64,000 nucleotides of DNA from Verrucomicrobiales bacterium (GCA_015075445.1 JABTUJ010000031.1:60053-124052); one strand, 5' to 3'; positions 1 to 9,217 are shown, counted from the stretch's first letter. A program made the numbers and translations. The notes: generated from the sequence alone by a model not told the origin.

Positions 1-201
1 CAGGACCCGAGCCAACTCGGGACGCTGGTGGATCTGGGTCCAGATTTCGCGGTGGGCTGCCGTCAACGCCAGCAGGTTGCTGACCCGTCGGGATCGGTCC
101 TCGCGGTGGACGACCAGAGCCGTGAAGCCCAGGCTGGCGATCAAGCCGACCGCCTGGGGCAATCGGAACGCCTCCTCGCTGAACCATCCGAAAAATGCCA
201 T
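1..201 (-). CDS. Partial small membrane protein (cut by window edge)
   Basis: An ATG at 201-199 on the minus strand opens a frame that stays open to the window edge (67 residues seen). The start reads MAFFGWFSEEAFRLPQAVGL, followed by a hydrophobic stretch (about residues 16-32) that looks like one membrane segment or signal anchor. A charged helix follows with HREIWTQIHQRPELARVL. This layout, one N-terminal membrane helix and then a helical region with a His-Arg-x-x-Trp and Pro-Glu-Leu pattern, is common in uncharacterised bacterial membrane proteins. The complete protein at 47333-47815 has the same plan. It is divergent from the XRE gene, with 63 bases between the two start codons, so they may share a control region. 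The C-terminus is missing and no function is assigned. Confidence 0.6.
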   Translation of the reverse strand, partial: MAFFGWFSEEAFRLPQAVGLIASLGFTALVVHREDRSRRVSNLLALTAAHREIWTQIHQRPELARVL

Positions 202-264
202 CCCCGCATTCTACCACGACCGCCACTGGGTCGCCCCACTCCCGTATCTCGCCCTAATCGGTTC

Positions 265-546
265 GTGCCATCCCCGAGAAGCCACAGCGACCTGTGCCGG
301 GAGATCGTCCGGTTGCTCCAGCAGGAGCGCGAGAAGCGCGGCTGGACCAAGTACAGCCTGGCAGCGAAGTCCGGGGTATCTCAACAGATGATCGGCTACT
401 TGGAACGAGGATTGCGGGCACCCTCGTTCGAGACGGTGCTTCGCCTGACCGACGCGATCGGCCTGGACCTCGGGGATTTGGTGCGCCGGGCACGCGGACA
501 GCGAGCGCCCGGCGCCCCTGGATCCTCGCCAGACCGCCGCTCCTGA
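265..546 (+). CDS. XRE-family helix-turn-helix transcriptional regulator
   Basis: A 93-residue protein consisting of one Cro/C1-type HTH domain (about residues 10-70): SLAAKSGVSQQMIGYLERG covers helices 2 and 3, followed by the family pattern PSFETVLRLTDAIGLDLGD. The frame stays open further upstream, but upstream residues are proline- and arginine-rich and unlike the family. I therefore chose the GTG at 265, which gives the usual length for this class. It stands alone and points away from the partial membrane gene at 1-201, which it may regulate. Small regulators like this are typical cargo of integrated elements. The target is unknown. Confidence 0.8.
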   Translation: MPSPRSHSDLCREIVRLLQQEREKRGWTKYSLAAKSGVSQQMIGYLERGLRAPSFETVLRLTDAIGLDLGDLVRRARGQRAPGAPGSSPDRRS

Positions 547-944
547 GCTCTCGTGCCGCCAAACAGCAACTGGTGCTCCGGTTGTGCACCGGGCTACCCG
601 CAGCGGTTGGAACGACTTCCACGATTGCCGCGACCGCGGATGGCACCCCCCTCAGTCCAGAGTCCTCCGCGACAAGTCCCGGCCCTTCGGGCGGAAGGTC
701 GGATTGGGGAATCATACGCTGGAGTCTTCCCGCGTCTGAGGTATTTGCTTCACGAGCCAAGGGGCTCCTGTAAGACTCTGCGCCACAGTATGAAGCCCAA
801 GGGTCATCGACGGTACGCGGTGTTTACCCTCTTGCGGAACTCGGAAGCCGGCTTCCCCAGGTCCACCGCCCAGGCCCGGCTTGAGGTCTTCCCCAACCCC
901 AAACCTCGCCGTGACTACTCGATCCGCCGGAGCTTTGCGACCAT
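547..944. other. Gene-poor stretch
   Basis: No convincing coding region was found on either strand across these 398 bases. The open frames present have no recognisable domain and are arginine- or proline-rich, as expected of non-coding high-GC DNA. A short hairpin (GAGCC/GGCTC) lies near 753-766. The stretch separates the XRE gene from the excisionase-like gene and may hold degraded sequence. Confidence 0.5.
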
Positions 945-1175
945 ATGCAAGAGCGCCCGCTATCGGTCGGGGAAGTTACGGCGTATTTGGGTGTGAACCC
1001 GGACACGGTCAACAAACCGATCACCCGCGAGAGAATGCTCGCCCCCAACCTCAGACAGCTCTGGAGGCTCCTCGCCGCTGAAGTGGACGAGTGGGTCAAC
1101 GGCGGTCACTCCGGGGAGGATGTCGCACCACCCAGGCGTACCGACACTCCGAAGCACCAACGACCTCGGCACTGA
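945..1175 (+). CDS. Excisionase/MerR-type helix-turn-helix DNA-binding protein, possibly degenerate
   Basis: A 76-residue frame. Its first 50 residues follow the excisionase-type HTH pattern: LSVGEVTAYLGVNPDTVNK at residues 6-24, then LWRLLAAEVDEWV. In the family the middle usually reads TVYKWIERKGMPAHKVGRLW. Here that stretch is TVNKPITRERMLAPNLRQLW, so the second helix and wing look eroded. Such proteins act as recombination directionality factors or small DNA-binding regulators of mobile elements. The 3' end lies 11 bases before the radC GTG start. This may be a decaying gene; the family call rests on pattern recognition only. Confidence 0.55.
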   Translation: MQERPLSVGEVTAYLGVNPDTVNKPITRERMLAPNLRQLWRLLAAEVDEWVNGGHSGEDVAPPRRTDTPKHQRPRH

Positions 1176-1186
1176 ACCATCTTCTC

Positions 1187-1873
1187 GTGGGCGAACAATC
1201 ACAACATGATGGGCACCGGCGACGCCTGCGGGAACGGTTCTTGAAGAGCGGCTTCGCAGGCTTTGCTGAGCACGAGATTGTCGAACTACTTCTGACGTTG
1301 TGTATCCCCAGGCGCGACGTGAAGGCCGCCGCGAAGACCCTCCTCCAGCGGTTCGGCAATCTTCGCGCGATCCTCGACGCCCCAGCCTCGGACCTCCAGC
1401 AGGTCACCGGCATGGGTGAGGTCGCCCCGGTAGCACTTCGCATCATCCGCGAAACCGCCAACCTTTACCTCCAGCAACAGGCTGAGGAAAGCACAGCCCT
1501 CGCATCGCCCGAGTCACTGACCGCCTTCTGGCGCTCCCGACTGGGCGGACTCCGGAACGAGGTGTTCGAGATCGCCTACCTCGACTCCGCGTACAAGCTC
1601 ATCCATGATGGCGTGGAAACCTTGGAGGAAGGCACCGTTGACCGGGCCGCTGTCTATCCGCGCCGCGTCATCGAGGCCGCACTGCGCCGCGGCGCTGCGG
1701 CCATCGTCTGTGCCCACAACCATCCAAGCGGCGACGTTCGCCCTTCCGAGCAGGATAAAACCCTCACCCGTGCGTTGGTCCTCGCCGCCAACACCGTCCA
1801 GCTTAAACTGCTCGATCACCTCATAGTGTCGCCGGATGCCGTGTTCAGCTTTCGCAAGGAGGGCCTCATGTGA
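1187..1873 (+). CDS. radC: RadC-like JAB/MPN-domain protein
   Basis: A 228-residue protein of the RadC (UPF0758) family. A helix-hairpin-helix-like segment (about residues 60-90, with LQQVTGMGEV) is followed by the JAB1/MPN metalloprotease-fold domain with its metal-site motif CAHNHPSGDVRPSEQD near residue 185. I chose the GTG at 1187 because family similarity begins just after it (HDGHRRRLRERF); the frame upstream overlaps the HTH gene and is unlike RadC. Despite the name, RadC has no settled repair role, and its genes are frequent on mobile elements and in defence loci. The 3' end overlaps the next gene by 4 bases (GTGA within ATGTGA), implying translational coupling to the helicase-nuclease. 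Confidence 0.88.
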   Translation: MGEQSQHDGHRRRLRERFLKSGFAGFAEHEIVELLLTLCIPRRDVKAAAKTLLQRFGNLRAILDAPASDLQQVTGMGEVAPVALRIIRETANLYLQQQAEESTALASPESLTAFWRSRLGGLRNEVFEIAYLDSAYKLIHDGVETLEEGTVDRAAVYPRRVIEAALRRGAAAIVCAHNHPSGDVRPSEQDKTLTRALVLAANTVQLKLLDHLIVSPDAVFSFRKEGLM

Positions 1874-4725
1874 CAATCGCCAATCCCATTCTGAAGGCAT
1901 TCCCGAAGGTCAACGAGAGCCAACGCGCCATCGTCGGCCACACAGACGGACCGTTGCTCGTCATTGCCGGCCCCGGCTCCGGCAAGACCTTTAGTCTGGT
2001 TCTCCGCACGATCAACATCCTCCACCAGGGCCTCGCCAGGCCCCGTGAGCTCCTTGTTTGCACGTTCACGGAAAAAGCCGCCTTCGAACTCCGCGACCGC
2101 ATTTCTGCGGCGGCTCAAAAGACCGCGTACAACGGGGACCTCTCGGAACTTCGCGTCTCCACCATCCACGGCCTCTGCAACCAGCTTCTCACGCAGCACC
2201 GTCACCGCACACCGCTCGGGAGTAACTACGAGACCCTCGACGAACTCACCCAGCTCCTCTTCCTGTTCGACAATTTCGACGCCATCATTGGCGAAGGTGC
2301 TGGTGGTAGATTCCTCGAGCGCTGGAGCACCAAGTGGACCGCGATTGAAGGCGCTCGCGACTACTTCAACAAGATCACTGAAGAACTCGTTGACCCGCGC
2401 AGGCTCACCAACTCCCCCGACCAGTTTCTCCACGCCATCGGCGCGGCCTACCAGGCCTACACCGATGCCCTTGCGGAAAAGAACCGCGTTGACTTCGCCC
2501 ACCTCCAAAAGTACCTGCACGACCTTCTCGAAGATCCCGAAATCGCCGCCAGCATCACCCGCGGCATCAAGTTCGTGATGGTGGACGAGTACCAGGACAC
2601 CAACTTCATCCAGGAGCAAATCCTGCTTAAACTGACCGAGCGCTCGCACAACCTCTGCGTCGTCGGCGACGAAGACCAAAGCCTCTACCGCTTCCGCGGA
2701 GCGACGGTCCGCAACATCCTCGAGTTTACCGCCCGCCTGCCCGGCGCCAAGGTTGAGAAGCTGGTGATCAACTACCGTTCCCACCAGCGCATCATCACCG
2801 CCTACGACAAATGGATGGCTTCGTCCGATTGGACAAACCCCACTGGCCTGCCTTTCCGTTACGGCAAGACCATCTCCCCGGATCCCGACTCCGCGCACCC
2901 CAATTACCCCGCCGTCTTCTGCATCTACGGCGCCACGGAAAAGGACGAGAGTGAGCGTTTCGCCGCCTTGGTGGAGTTCCTCAAACAGAAAGAAGTCATC
3001 GAGGACTACAGCCAGGTCGCGCTCCTGCTCCACAGCGTTCGCCAGGACCACAGCGGGCATTACCTCGCCGCCCTGGGCGCGAAGGGCATCCCCGCCTTCT
3101 GCCCCCGCGCCCGCGCCTACTTCGACAACGACGAGGTTCGCATGATGGTAGCCTGCCTCGCCCTCATCTTCGGGTACCACGGCGCCGGTCGCGGTCAGAT
3201 CTCCGGCGAGTCGCTCGCGAACCTCGCCGCCTACATTGACGAGTGCCTCAAGGAGCTTGCCATCCGCCACGCTGCCTCACCCGTCGCCGGGACGTTGCGC
3301 GAGTTTGTCGCGGCCATCAACGGGCTCAAGGAAGGCCAATCCCTCGACCTCCGCCCAGCGGACATCTTCTTCCGCTTGCTCGCGTTCGAGCCGTTCAAGA
3401 GCTACGTCAAGAACGAGAATCGCGCCCGCAACCTCGCGGTACTCTCCCAGCTCCTGAACACGTTCCAGAACTACTACCACTACACCGTCGTCACCTTCAA
3501 GAACCGCGAGTACCTCCGCTTCCACCTCTTCAACAGCTTCCTTCGGCTGCTCCACGAAGGAGGCATCAACGAATACGAAGACCCCGACATGCCTTTTCCC
3601 AAAGGCCACGTCCAGGTCATGACCATCCACCAATCCAAAGGCCTCGAATTTCCGGTCGTGGTGGTCGGCTCCCTCGCCAACCAGCTCTCGACCGGCAAAC
3701 AGGTGGACCGCGACCTGCACCCGTTCTACGCGCGCCCGCCGTTCGAACCCGAGAGCCGCATCACGCAGTTTGACCGCATGCGCCTCCACTACGTCGCGTT
3801 CTCCAGGCCGGAGAAAGTCCTGGTCCTGACTTCGCACAAGTCCCCCAAAGACCACTTCGCTTCGATTTGGCAGGGCCTGCCGCAATGGCCGTACGTACAG
3901 CAGGAACTCCTCGCCGCACAGACCTTCGTCCTCAAGAACCGGATGGTCCCCAAACGGAGCTTCAGTTTCACGGGCGACCTGAAGCTTTACGAGACTTGCC
4001 CGCGCCAGTATCAGTTCTTTCGCGAGTACGACTTCACCCCCTCTCGTTCCGCTGTCATCTTCTTCGGCCTGCTCGTCCACCAGACCATCGAAGAGATACA
4101 TCGCATCGTGCTCGACCGCCTGCTCCACACCCTGAACGAGCAGCGCATACGAGATCTGTTTGAGAAAACCTTCAAGTTCCTCTGCCTCACCGACGTCCGC
4201 CCCATCGGCCAGGCCGCCAAGGACGCGGCCTTGCGCCAAGTCCTGAATTACTTCCGCCAGAACCAGGCTGAAATGCAGCGCGTCATCGAAACCGAAGTGG
4301 ACGTTTCCGTGGAAAAGGAGGACTACATCCTCACCGGCAAAGTGGACCTCCTCATGGGCGGAGACGGCCGCCTCGAACTGCTCGACTTCAAGACATCCCC
4401 CAAACCCAAAGGCTCGCCGGCCCTCCTCCGCACTTACGAGCGCCAGCTTTGCACCTACGCCTACATCCTCGAAAGGCGCTACGGCAAACGCCCCGAGCGG
4501 CTCTTGCTCTACTGGACAGCCGAGGAGTCCAAAGCCGACGCCCTCATGCAGTTCGCTTTCAACCGCGATCTGGTTGACGCCGCCGCCAAAGCCTTCGACG
4601 CCGTCGTGAAGAAGATCAGGGCGAGAGAATTTTCCCTCACGGCGCCTCCGGAGGCTGGCATCTGCAGGGAATGCGACATCAGCTCGCTATGCCGCGCCGA
4701 CGGCGTCTTGCCTCGGCCGCCATAA
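1870..4725 (+). CDS. UvrD/Rep-like DNA helicase fused to PD-(D/E)XK nuclease
   Basis: A 951-residue intact superfamily 1A helicase. Visible motifs are the Q-motif (NESQRAIV), Walker A GPGSGKT at residues 34-40, motif II VDEYQDT near 237, motif III VGDEDQSLYRFRGA near 265, motif IV INYRSHQRI, motif V TIHQSKGLEFP near 583 and motif VI YVAFSRPEK near 640. The C-terminus is a RecB/AddB/Cas4-like nuclease domain with KVDLL near 823 and LLDFKTS near 836. A cysteine set (YETCPRQYQFF plus CRECDISSLC near 931) suggests a 4Fe-4S cluster. It is expected to unwind and degrade DNA ends. The GTG start overlaps radC. Helicase-nucleases of this kind occur in multigene phage-defence loci and in RecBCD-like repair; the neighbours favour defence. 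Confidence 0.92.
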   Translation: MTIANPILKAFPKVNESQRAIVGHTDGPLLVIAGPGSGKTFSLVLRTINILHQGLARPRELLVCTFTEKAAFELRDRISAAAQKTAYNGDLSELRVSTIHGLCNQLLTQHRHRTPLGSNYETLDELTQLLFLFDNFDAIIGEGAGGRFLERWSTKWTAIEGARDYFNKITEELVDPRRLTNSPDQFLHAIGAAYQAYTDALAEKNRVDFAHLQKYLHDLLEDPEIAASITRGIKFVMVDEYQDTNFIQEQILLKLTERSHNLCVVGDEDQSLYRFRGATVRNILEFTARLPGAKVEKLVINYRSHQRIITAYDKWMASSDWTNPTGLPFRYGKTISPDPDSAHPNYPAVFCIYGATEKDESERFAALVEFLKQKEVIEDYSQVALLLHSVRQDHSGHYLAALGAKGIPAFCPRARAYFDNDEVRMMVACLALIFGYHGAGRGQISGESLANLAAYIDECLKELAIRHAASPVAGTLREFVAAINGLKEGQSLDLRPADIFFRLLAFEPFKSYVKNENRARNLAVLSQLLNTFQNYYHYTVVTFKNREYLRFHLFNSFLRLLHEGGINEYEDPDMPFPKGHVQVMTIHQSKGLEFPVVVVGSLANQLSTGKQVDRDLHPFYARPPFEPESRITQFDRMRLHYVAFSRPEKVLVLTSHKSPKDHFASIWQGLPQWPYVQQELLAAQTFVLKNRMVPKRSFSFTGDLKLYETCPRQYQFFREYDFTPSRSAVIFFGLLVHQTIEEIHRIVLDRLLHTLNEQRIRDLFEKTFKFLCLTDVRPIGQAAKDAALRQVLNYFRQNQAEMQRVIETEVDVSVEKEDYILTGKVDLLMGGDGRLELLDFKTSPKPKGSPALLRTYERQLCTYAYILERRYGKRPERLLLYWTAEESKADALMQFAFNRDLVDAAAKAFDAVVKKIRAREFSLTAPPEAGICRECDISSLCRADGVLPRPP

Positions 4726-4731
4726 CTTGGT

Positions 4732-4962
4732 ATGCCTGCTAACTACGACACCATCTCCAAAGAAGACTTCGCCCGGTACGGTTGGGACATCGAGCGCATC
4801 GGCAAGATGCTGCTGTCGGACCGCTACGCCGACCGCACGCACTTCGTCTTCGAGTCAGATCCAGGACCCCGCCCGCAAAGTGGACCAGTTCATGTACGAC
4901 GACGGTTGGAGGGAAGCCGCCGAGCCGACCCCTGCTGCACCGTGACAGATTTCGCTTGCTAA
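4732..4962 (+). pseudogene. Remnant of a sacsin-like GHKL (HSP90-type) ATPase gene
   Basis: The first 40 residues (MPANYDTISKEDFARYGWDI, then IGKMLLSDRYADRTHFVFE) match the start of large GHKL ATPases of the sacsin/NO VEIN type, where the family continues with LLQNAEDA, the first ATP-binding box. Here the sequence leaves that course right after VFE. A short stretch in another frame (near 4850-4940, RKVDQFMYDDGWREA) may be the original C-terminus. This looks like one internal deletion that removed nearly the whole gene. It starts 6 bases after the helicase-nuclease stop, so it was part of the same operon. Family members normally exceed 1000 residues. Confidence 0.6.
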
Positions 4963-5016
4963 CCTCCTGATTTCATTCACCCTTTGGCTGAACGACTTCG
5001 AGAACTGATCTGGTGT

Positions 5017-5352
5017 GTGCAGATTTCATTCAGGAACAGCAAGCTGGGAAAAGTGCTGAACTCGGAACGCCAACTACTTGTGGTCTATGGCCAGGACAAT
5101 GGCCGGCGAATCGCGCGGCGCCTCCAGAACATCGCCGACGCGGCAACCCTGGAGGAGCTTTCGCGGCTCCCTCATACGCGGGTCCACCAGTTGACCGGAG
5201 ATCGCGACGAGCAGATCTCGGTGGACGTCCGACACCCCTACTGCCTCATTCTGGCTTGCGACCACGATGAAACGCCTCGGAAGCCCGACGGCGGCTTGGA
5301 TTGGGCACGCATAACGAAGGTCCAGGTCATCGAAATAGCCGACACGCACTGA
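5017..5352 (+). CDS. higB: HigB-like RelE/ParE-superfamily toxin
   Basis: A 111-residue protein matching the HigB plasmid-maintenance toxin family: ISFRNSKLGKVLNSE at the start, LPHTRVHQLTGDRDEQIS in the middle and the family tail RKPDGGLDWARITKVQVIEI before DTH. The GTG at 5017 gives the usual family N-terminus (MQISFRNSKLGK); upstream codons are not family-like. HigB toxins cleave mRNA on the ribosome and are neutralised by HigA. The antitoxin gene begins 2 bases after the stop, in the HigBA order (toxin first). The gene sits between the GHKL remnant and mod, inside the defence block. Confidence 0.88.
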   Translation: MQISFRNSKLGKVLNSERQLLVVYGQDNGRRIARRLQNIADAATLEELSRLPHTRVHQLTGDRDEQISVDVRHPYCLILACDHDETPRKPDGGLDWARITKVQVIEIADTH

Positions 5353-5354
5353 AC

Positions 5355-6458
5355 ATGAGCACCATCACCCGCTTTCAGCCGGATTACGCCATCCACCCTG
5401 GCGAGACCCTTGCCGAGACCCTCGAGGAGCTCGGGATGTCGCAAGTGGAACTGGCCCAGCGAATGGGCCGGCCCCTCCAGATGATCAGCGAGATCGTCCA
5501 AGGCAAGAAGGCCATCACCGCCGAAACCGCCCTCCAACTGGAGCGCGCCACCGGCGTTCCCGCCAATTTCTGGAACTCCGCCCAGCGCAACTACGAGGCC
5601 GCCGTCGCGCGCCTGGCCGAGGAACGCGATCTTGCCCCCGACTCGGACTGGCTCGATCGGTTCCCCCTCCGCGCACTCATCACCTTGGGCCACATTCCCG
5701 CGTCCGGCTCCCCCGCCGAACAAATGCGTGCCCTCCTCAACTTCTTTGGCGTCGCCGGCAAGAAGGAGTGGGAGAGCATCTGGACCGCCCCGGCGGTCGC
5801 CTTCCGGAAGTCCACCGCCTTCGAGGCGAATCCGATGGCGGTCGCCGCCTGGCTCCGACTGGGGGAGCGCCTTGCCCAACAGGTCCGCACCGAGCCCTAC
5901 GACCAGGATCGGTTCATCCAGTCGTTGCACGAGATTCGGAAGCTCACGCGCGCCGAGCCTCAAGTCTCTGCCCCGCAGGCGATCGAGCTCTGCCGGGCTT
6001 CCGGGGTCGCCCTGGTCTTTGTCCCCGAGCTCCCCGCCACCCGTGTCCACGGCGCCACCCGCTGGCTCACGCCCCAGAAAGCGCTTCTCCAGCTCAGCTT
6101 GCGTGGCAAGACAGACGACCTCCTCTGGTTCGCCTTCTTTCACGAAGCCGCCCACATCCTCAAACACGGCAAACGCGAGGTGTTTATCGAAGCGTCCAAC
6201 GGTGTCACGGACGAGGAAACCCGTCGCAAAGAGCTGGAGGCCGACACGTTCGCCTCGGATTTCCTAATCCCGCGGAACGCCTTCACCGAACTCAAACAGC
6301 AAAGACGCCTCAGCACTCAAACGGTTCAGGGTTTCGCGGACAAGCTCGGGATCGCGCCCAGCATCGTCGTCGGCCGACTCCAGCACGAGAGGCTTGTTCC
6401 GTTCACCCATCTCAACGCGCTCAAGCGCCGCTTGCGCCTGAAGGATCCCACCGAATAA
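5355..6458 (+). CDS. higA: HigA-type antitoxin fused to ImmA/IrrE-like metallopeptidase domain
   Basis: A 367-residue protein with two parts. The N-terminal 80 residues are a HigA XRE-type HTH (HPGETLAETLEELGMSQVEL, then ISEIVQGKKAITAETALQL and GVPANFWNS). The C-terminal part (about residues 200-330) is an ImmA/IrrE (COG2856-like) domain with the zinc motif FFHEAAHILKH near residue 262 and EADTFASDFLIP as the third-ligand region. The N-terminal domain should bind and block HigB and repress the operon. The peptidase-like domain may cleave a repressor or respond to a signal, as ImmA does. Typical HigA is about 100 residues, so this is the long fused form. It is intact, unlike most of its neighbours. 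Confidence 0.9.
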   Translation: MSTITRFQPDYAIHPGETLAETLEELGMSQVELAQRMGRPLQMISEIVQGKKAITAETALQLERATGVPANFWNSAQRNYEAAVARLAEERDLAPDSDWLDRFPLRALITLGHIPASGSPAEQMRALLNFFGVAGKKEWESIWTAPAVAFRKSTAFEANPMAVAAWLRLGERLAQQVRTEPYDQDRFIQSLHEIRKLTRAEPQVSAPQAIELCRASGVALVFVPELPATRVHGATRWLTPQKALLQLSLRGKTDDLLWFAFFHEAAHILKHGKREVFIEASNGVTDEETRRKELEADTFASDFLIPRNAFTELKQQRRLSTQTVQGFADKLGIAPSIVVGRLQHERLVPFTHLNALKRRLRLKDPTE

Positions 6459-7506
6459 CGGACCCGTGAACGCCCCAGCGCCCACCCCATGCCAGCATCC
6501 CGAACGCGCTCGCGCAGGCGCAACGAACGCCGCCGTGACAACCCAAGCCGCACCCGCGCAATCTCCAAGCCGCCAACTCAACCGCAACGACGACCAAAGA
6601 GGATGAGCGAAGCCAACCCCTGTCAAGCGAACGGCGAACCCGTCGTGCCAATCACCGACCCGCCGAATGGGCAACTGCAAGTCACCCGCACCGAACTCGT
6701 CTGGCCGGGCAAGTACAACGCTGACGGCACCCGCAGAGAGGTTCCCCGTGTCAGCTTGCCATTCCAGGTCATTGAAACCGTCAACGAAAGTCGCGCCACG
6801 CGAGAAACTGAAAAACGCGAAGGCAAGTCGCTGTTCGATTTCTACCAGGGCAGAGAAGGCGACACGTTCGAGGCGGGCTGGAAGAACAAGCTCATTTGGG
6901 GAGACAACAAGCTCGTCCTGGAGGCACTCCTCGATAAGTTCGCCGGCACGGTGGACCTCATCTACATTGATCCCCCATTTGACACCGGCTCCGACTTCAC
7001 TTTCAAAGTCCTCGTCGGCCATGACGACGATCCACTTCCAGGCAAGGAGCCTTCTCTCGTAGAAGAGCACGCTTACCGAGACACGTGGGGGCGAAGCTAT
7101 GACTCGTATCTGAGTATGATGGACACCCGCCTCAGACTCCTCCGCGACCTCCTCGCTGACACAGGTTCCATCTTCGTGCACCTGGATGTCCACACCGGCC
7201 CATACATAAAAGTGCTGATGGACGAGATATTCGGCCGCCAGAATTTCCAAAACGAAATCGCCTGGTACTACTACAACAAAATGCACGATAGTCGAAAGCG
7301 CCTCCTCCCGAAGGCATTCGATCAAATCCTCTATTACGTCAAGAACAAGGCAGCGCGCTACACCTACAACCCCCTCACAGAAGACCGCGACGAGCCAGTC
7401 AAGCAACTCAAGCGTGTCAAGGTCGGCGGCAAGATGGTCAATGCCCGTGACGCAGACGGCAACATTATATACCAGGAGAAGTCCACGAGGACAGTTGACA
7501 CCGTGT

Positions 7507-7514
7507 GGCGAATC
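7507..7514. repeat. IS66 target-site duplication, left copy
   Basis: GGCGAATC directly precedes the left end of the element and is repeated exactly at 10990-10997. Eight-base target duplications are the IS66 norm. Perfect identity implies that the insertion is recent relative to sequence decay. Confidence 0.9.
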
Positions 7515-7636
7515 GTGTTGCTTCGGCAAGCGTGCCGGTGCCCAAAATTTCCAGGCGCGGGGTCTGAAAGGCCGCACGCAGCGGGCGCGCGGGCCATGGC
7601 AGGTCGATGGCTCTGGACGCGGGGGTGGCGGGCGAC

Positions 7637-9217
7637 TCAACTGGAGTCGAGGGCCTGGAGGCTCTGCTGGTAGTTCCAAGGCAGCCAGGCCGCAGGGTGG
7701 TTGAGCACGGCTTTGGCGTGGTCGTGGAGGGCCTGGAAGTAGACGAAGGGGTTGGCGCCGGCCAGGCGGCAGGTGTGGATCAAGCTCATGAACAGGTCGC
7801 CCACGCGGGCCCCGTTCTGCGTTTTGTAGCCCAGCGAGTTCTTCCGATGGAGGATGGCCGCCTTCAGCGCTCGCTCACAGATGTTATTGGACAGCGGGGC
7901 TCCCGGCTCCCGCAGGAACAGGGTGAGCGGTTCCCAGCGCTTGAGCATGTAATGGATGGCTTCACCGAGGCCGGAGTTGGGTTCGACCACTTTCTGCTCC
8001 AGTTGTTCCCGCATCCATTGTTTGAGGCCCTCCAGGATCGGCGCGCTCTTTTCCTGGTGCAGGCGTAAACGATCGGTCGCCGAGAGTTGCTGCTCTTTGG
8101 CCTGGGCGTCATGCTGGAAGACCAGCGCGAGGTCTTCCAGGACCTTTTGGCACTGCTCGGGAAAGTTCTCCTTCACGTCGACGAAGGTCCTCCGTCCGTG
8201 CGGTAGGCAGTTGGCCAGCAGGGCTTCGAAGTCTTTAGGCAGGTTGCGCGAGAGCCCGTCACACATGTGAATGGGCTTGGCCAGCCCGGGGGCCCGGTGT
8301 TGGAGCAGTTCGGTGAGGTTTTCCCCGGCGTGGTTGCCGCCGGTGAAATAGAGGGCGATGCAGCGATCCTCGACTTGGCAGAGGATACTGGTGGTGAAGA
8401 TGCCCGTGCGCTCGCATCCCGCCTGGGCGCGCTCCCGCTTGAGGCTCTGGATGCGCATCTTGGTGTCATCATTGTGGATGAGCTGCGCCTGGGCGGCCAG
8501 CCGGGTGAGTTCCTGGTGAGCCGGCTGCAGGTCGCGGGCGGATTGTTCCATCAACTCCCATTGCGTGGCGGCCGGCAAGGGGATCCCCAAGTCCTTTTGC
8601 AGCTTCTCCAGTCGGTAATGCGGCATACCCCCACCAAAGCGCAGGATCCCGATCATCAACCCCACGTTGGGATCGTACTTGGTGGTTCCCGCCTCCGGCG
8701 GCGCCGGGGCCGTAAAGGTTTTGCCGCACAGGCAACAGCGCAACACCTGCAGGGCGAAGACCGTGGCCTGGACTATCGGCTGCGCCACAATGCGCACAAT
8801 CCGGCTGGGGGCCCGTTCCCGCAGCCGGGCCTTGTCGTTACGGCACTCCGGACAACGATCTCCCGGTTGCAGGCTGGGATGGGCCACCTGGACGCGCCCT
8901 GCGCCCGCATACTGGCTGGCCCCGTTGCGACCGTGCCCGCGCACCGGCCGCTTGGGGGGAACCGCTGGGCTCGTGCCACCCTGGCCGGGAAACACGTTCC
9001 GGGTCTTTTCAGTCTTGGCCCCAAAGATCAACCGCTGCAACCGCCCCACCGTCGCGTTCTTCTTCTCGATGACTCCCATCAGCCACTGCAGCGTGCCCAA
9101 CAAGGCCGCCACCGTCTCATACAAGGCTGCCGGCAGGTGCTGCTGGAGCTGGACCAGCAGCTCCTGCAATTGCCCCCGATCGAGCGAAGTGATTTCCGGC
9201 GCCCGGGTCTTACTCAT
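7637..9217 (-). CDS. tnpC: IS66-family transposase TnpC (DDE enzyme)
   Basis: A 526-residue IS66 transposase. The N-terminal region has a leucine-rich helical stretch, a Lys/Arg segment (LQRLIFGAKTEKTRN) and a zinc-finger-like pair (CPEC, then CCLCG). The catalytic core contains IHNDDTKMRI (first Asp), CDGLSRNLP and LPHGRRTFVDV, then NICERALKAAILHRKNSLGY near the C-terminus, the region carrying the Glu and the family signature. The ATG at 9217 overlaps the stop of the DUF4338 gene as ATGA, so the two are translationally coupled. It catalyses strand transfer during transposition together with TnpA and TnpB. Confidence 0.95.
   Translation of the reverse strand: MSKTRAPEITSLDRGQLQELLVQLQQHLPAALYETVAALLGTLQWLMGVIEKKNATVGRLQRLIFGAKTEKTRNVFPGQGGTSPAVPPKRPVRGHGRNGASQYAGAGRVQVAHPSLQPGDRCPECRNDKARLRERAPSRIVRIVAQPIVQATVFALQVLRCCLCGKTFTAPAPPEAGTTKYDPNVGLMIGILRFGGGMPHYRLEKLQKDLGIPLPAATQWELMEQSARDLQPAHQELTRLAAQAQLIHNDDTKMRIQSLKRERAQAGCERTGIFTTSILCQVEDRCIALYFTGGNHAGENLTELLQHRAPGLAKPIHMCDGLSRNLPKDFEALLANCLPHGRRTFVDVKENFPEQCQKVLEDLALVFQHDAQAKEQQLSATDRLRLHQEKSAPILEGLKQWMREQLEQKVVEPNSGLGEAIHYMLKRWEPLTLFLREPGAPLSNNICERALKAAILHRKNSLGYKTQNGARVGDLFMSLIHTCRLAGANPFVYFQALHDHAKAVLNHPAAWLPWNYQQSLQALDSS

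Noticed and set aside
553..996. Arg/Pro-rich frame between the XRE and excisionase-like genes
   Set aside because: No domain, no ribosome-binding site, and composition typical of non-coding high-GC sequence.
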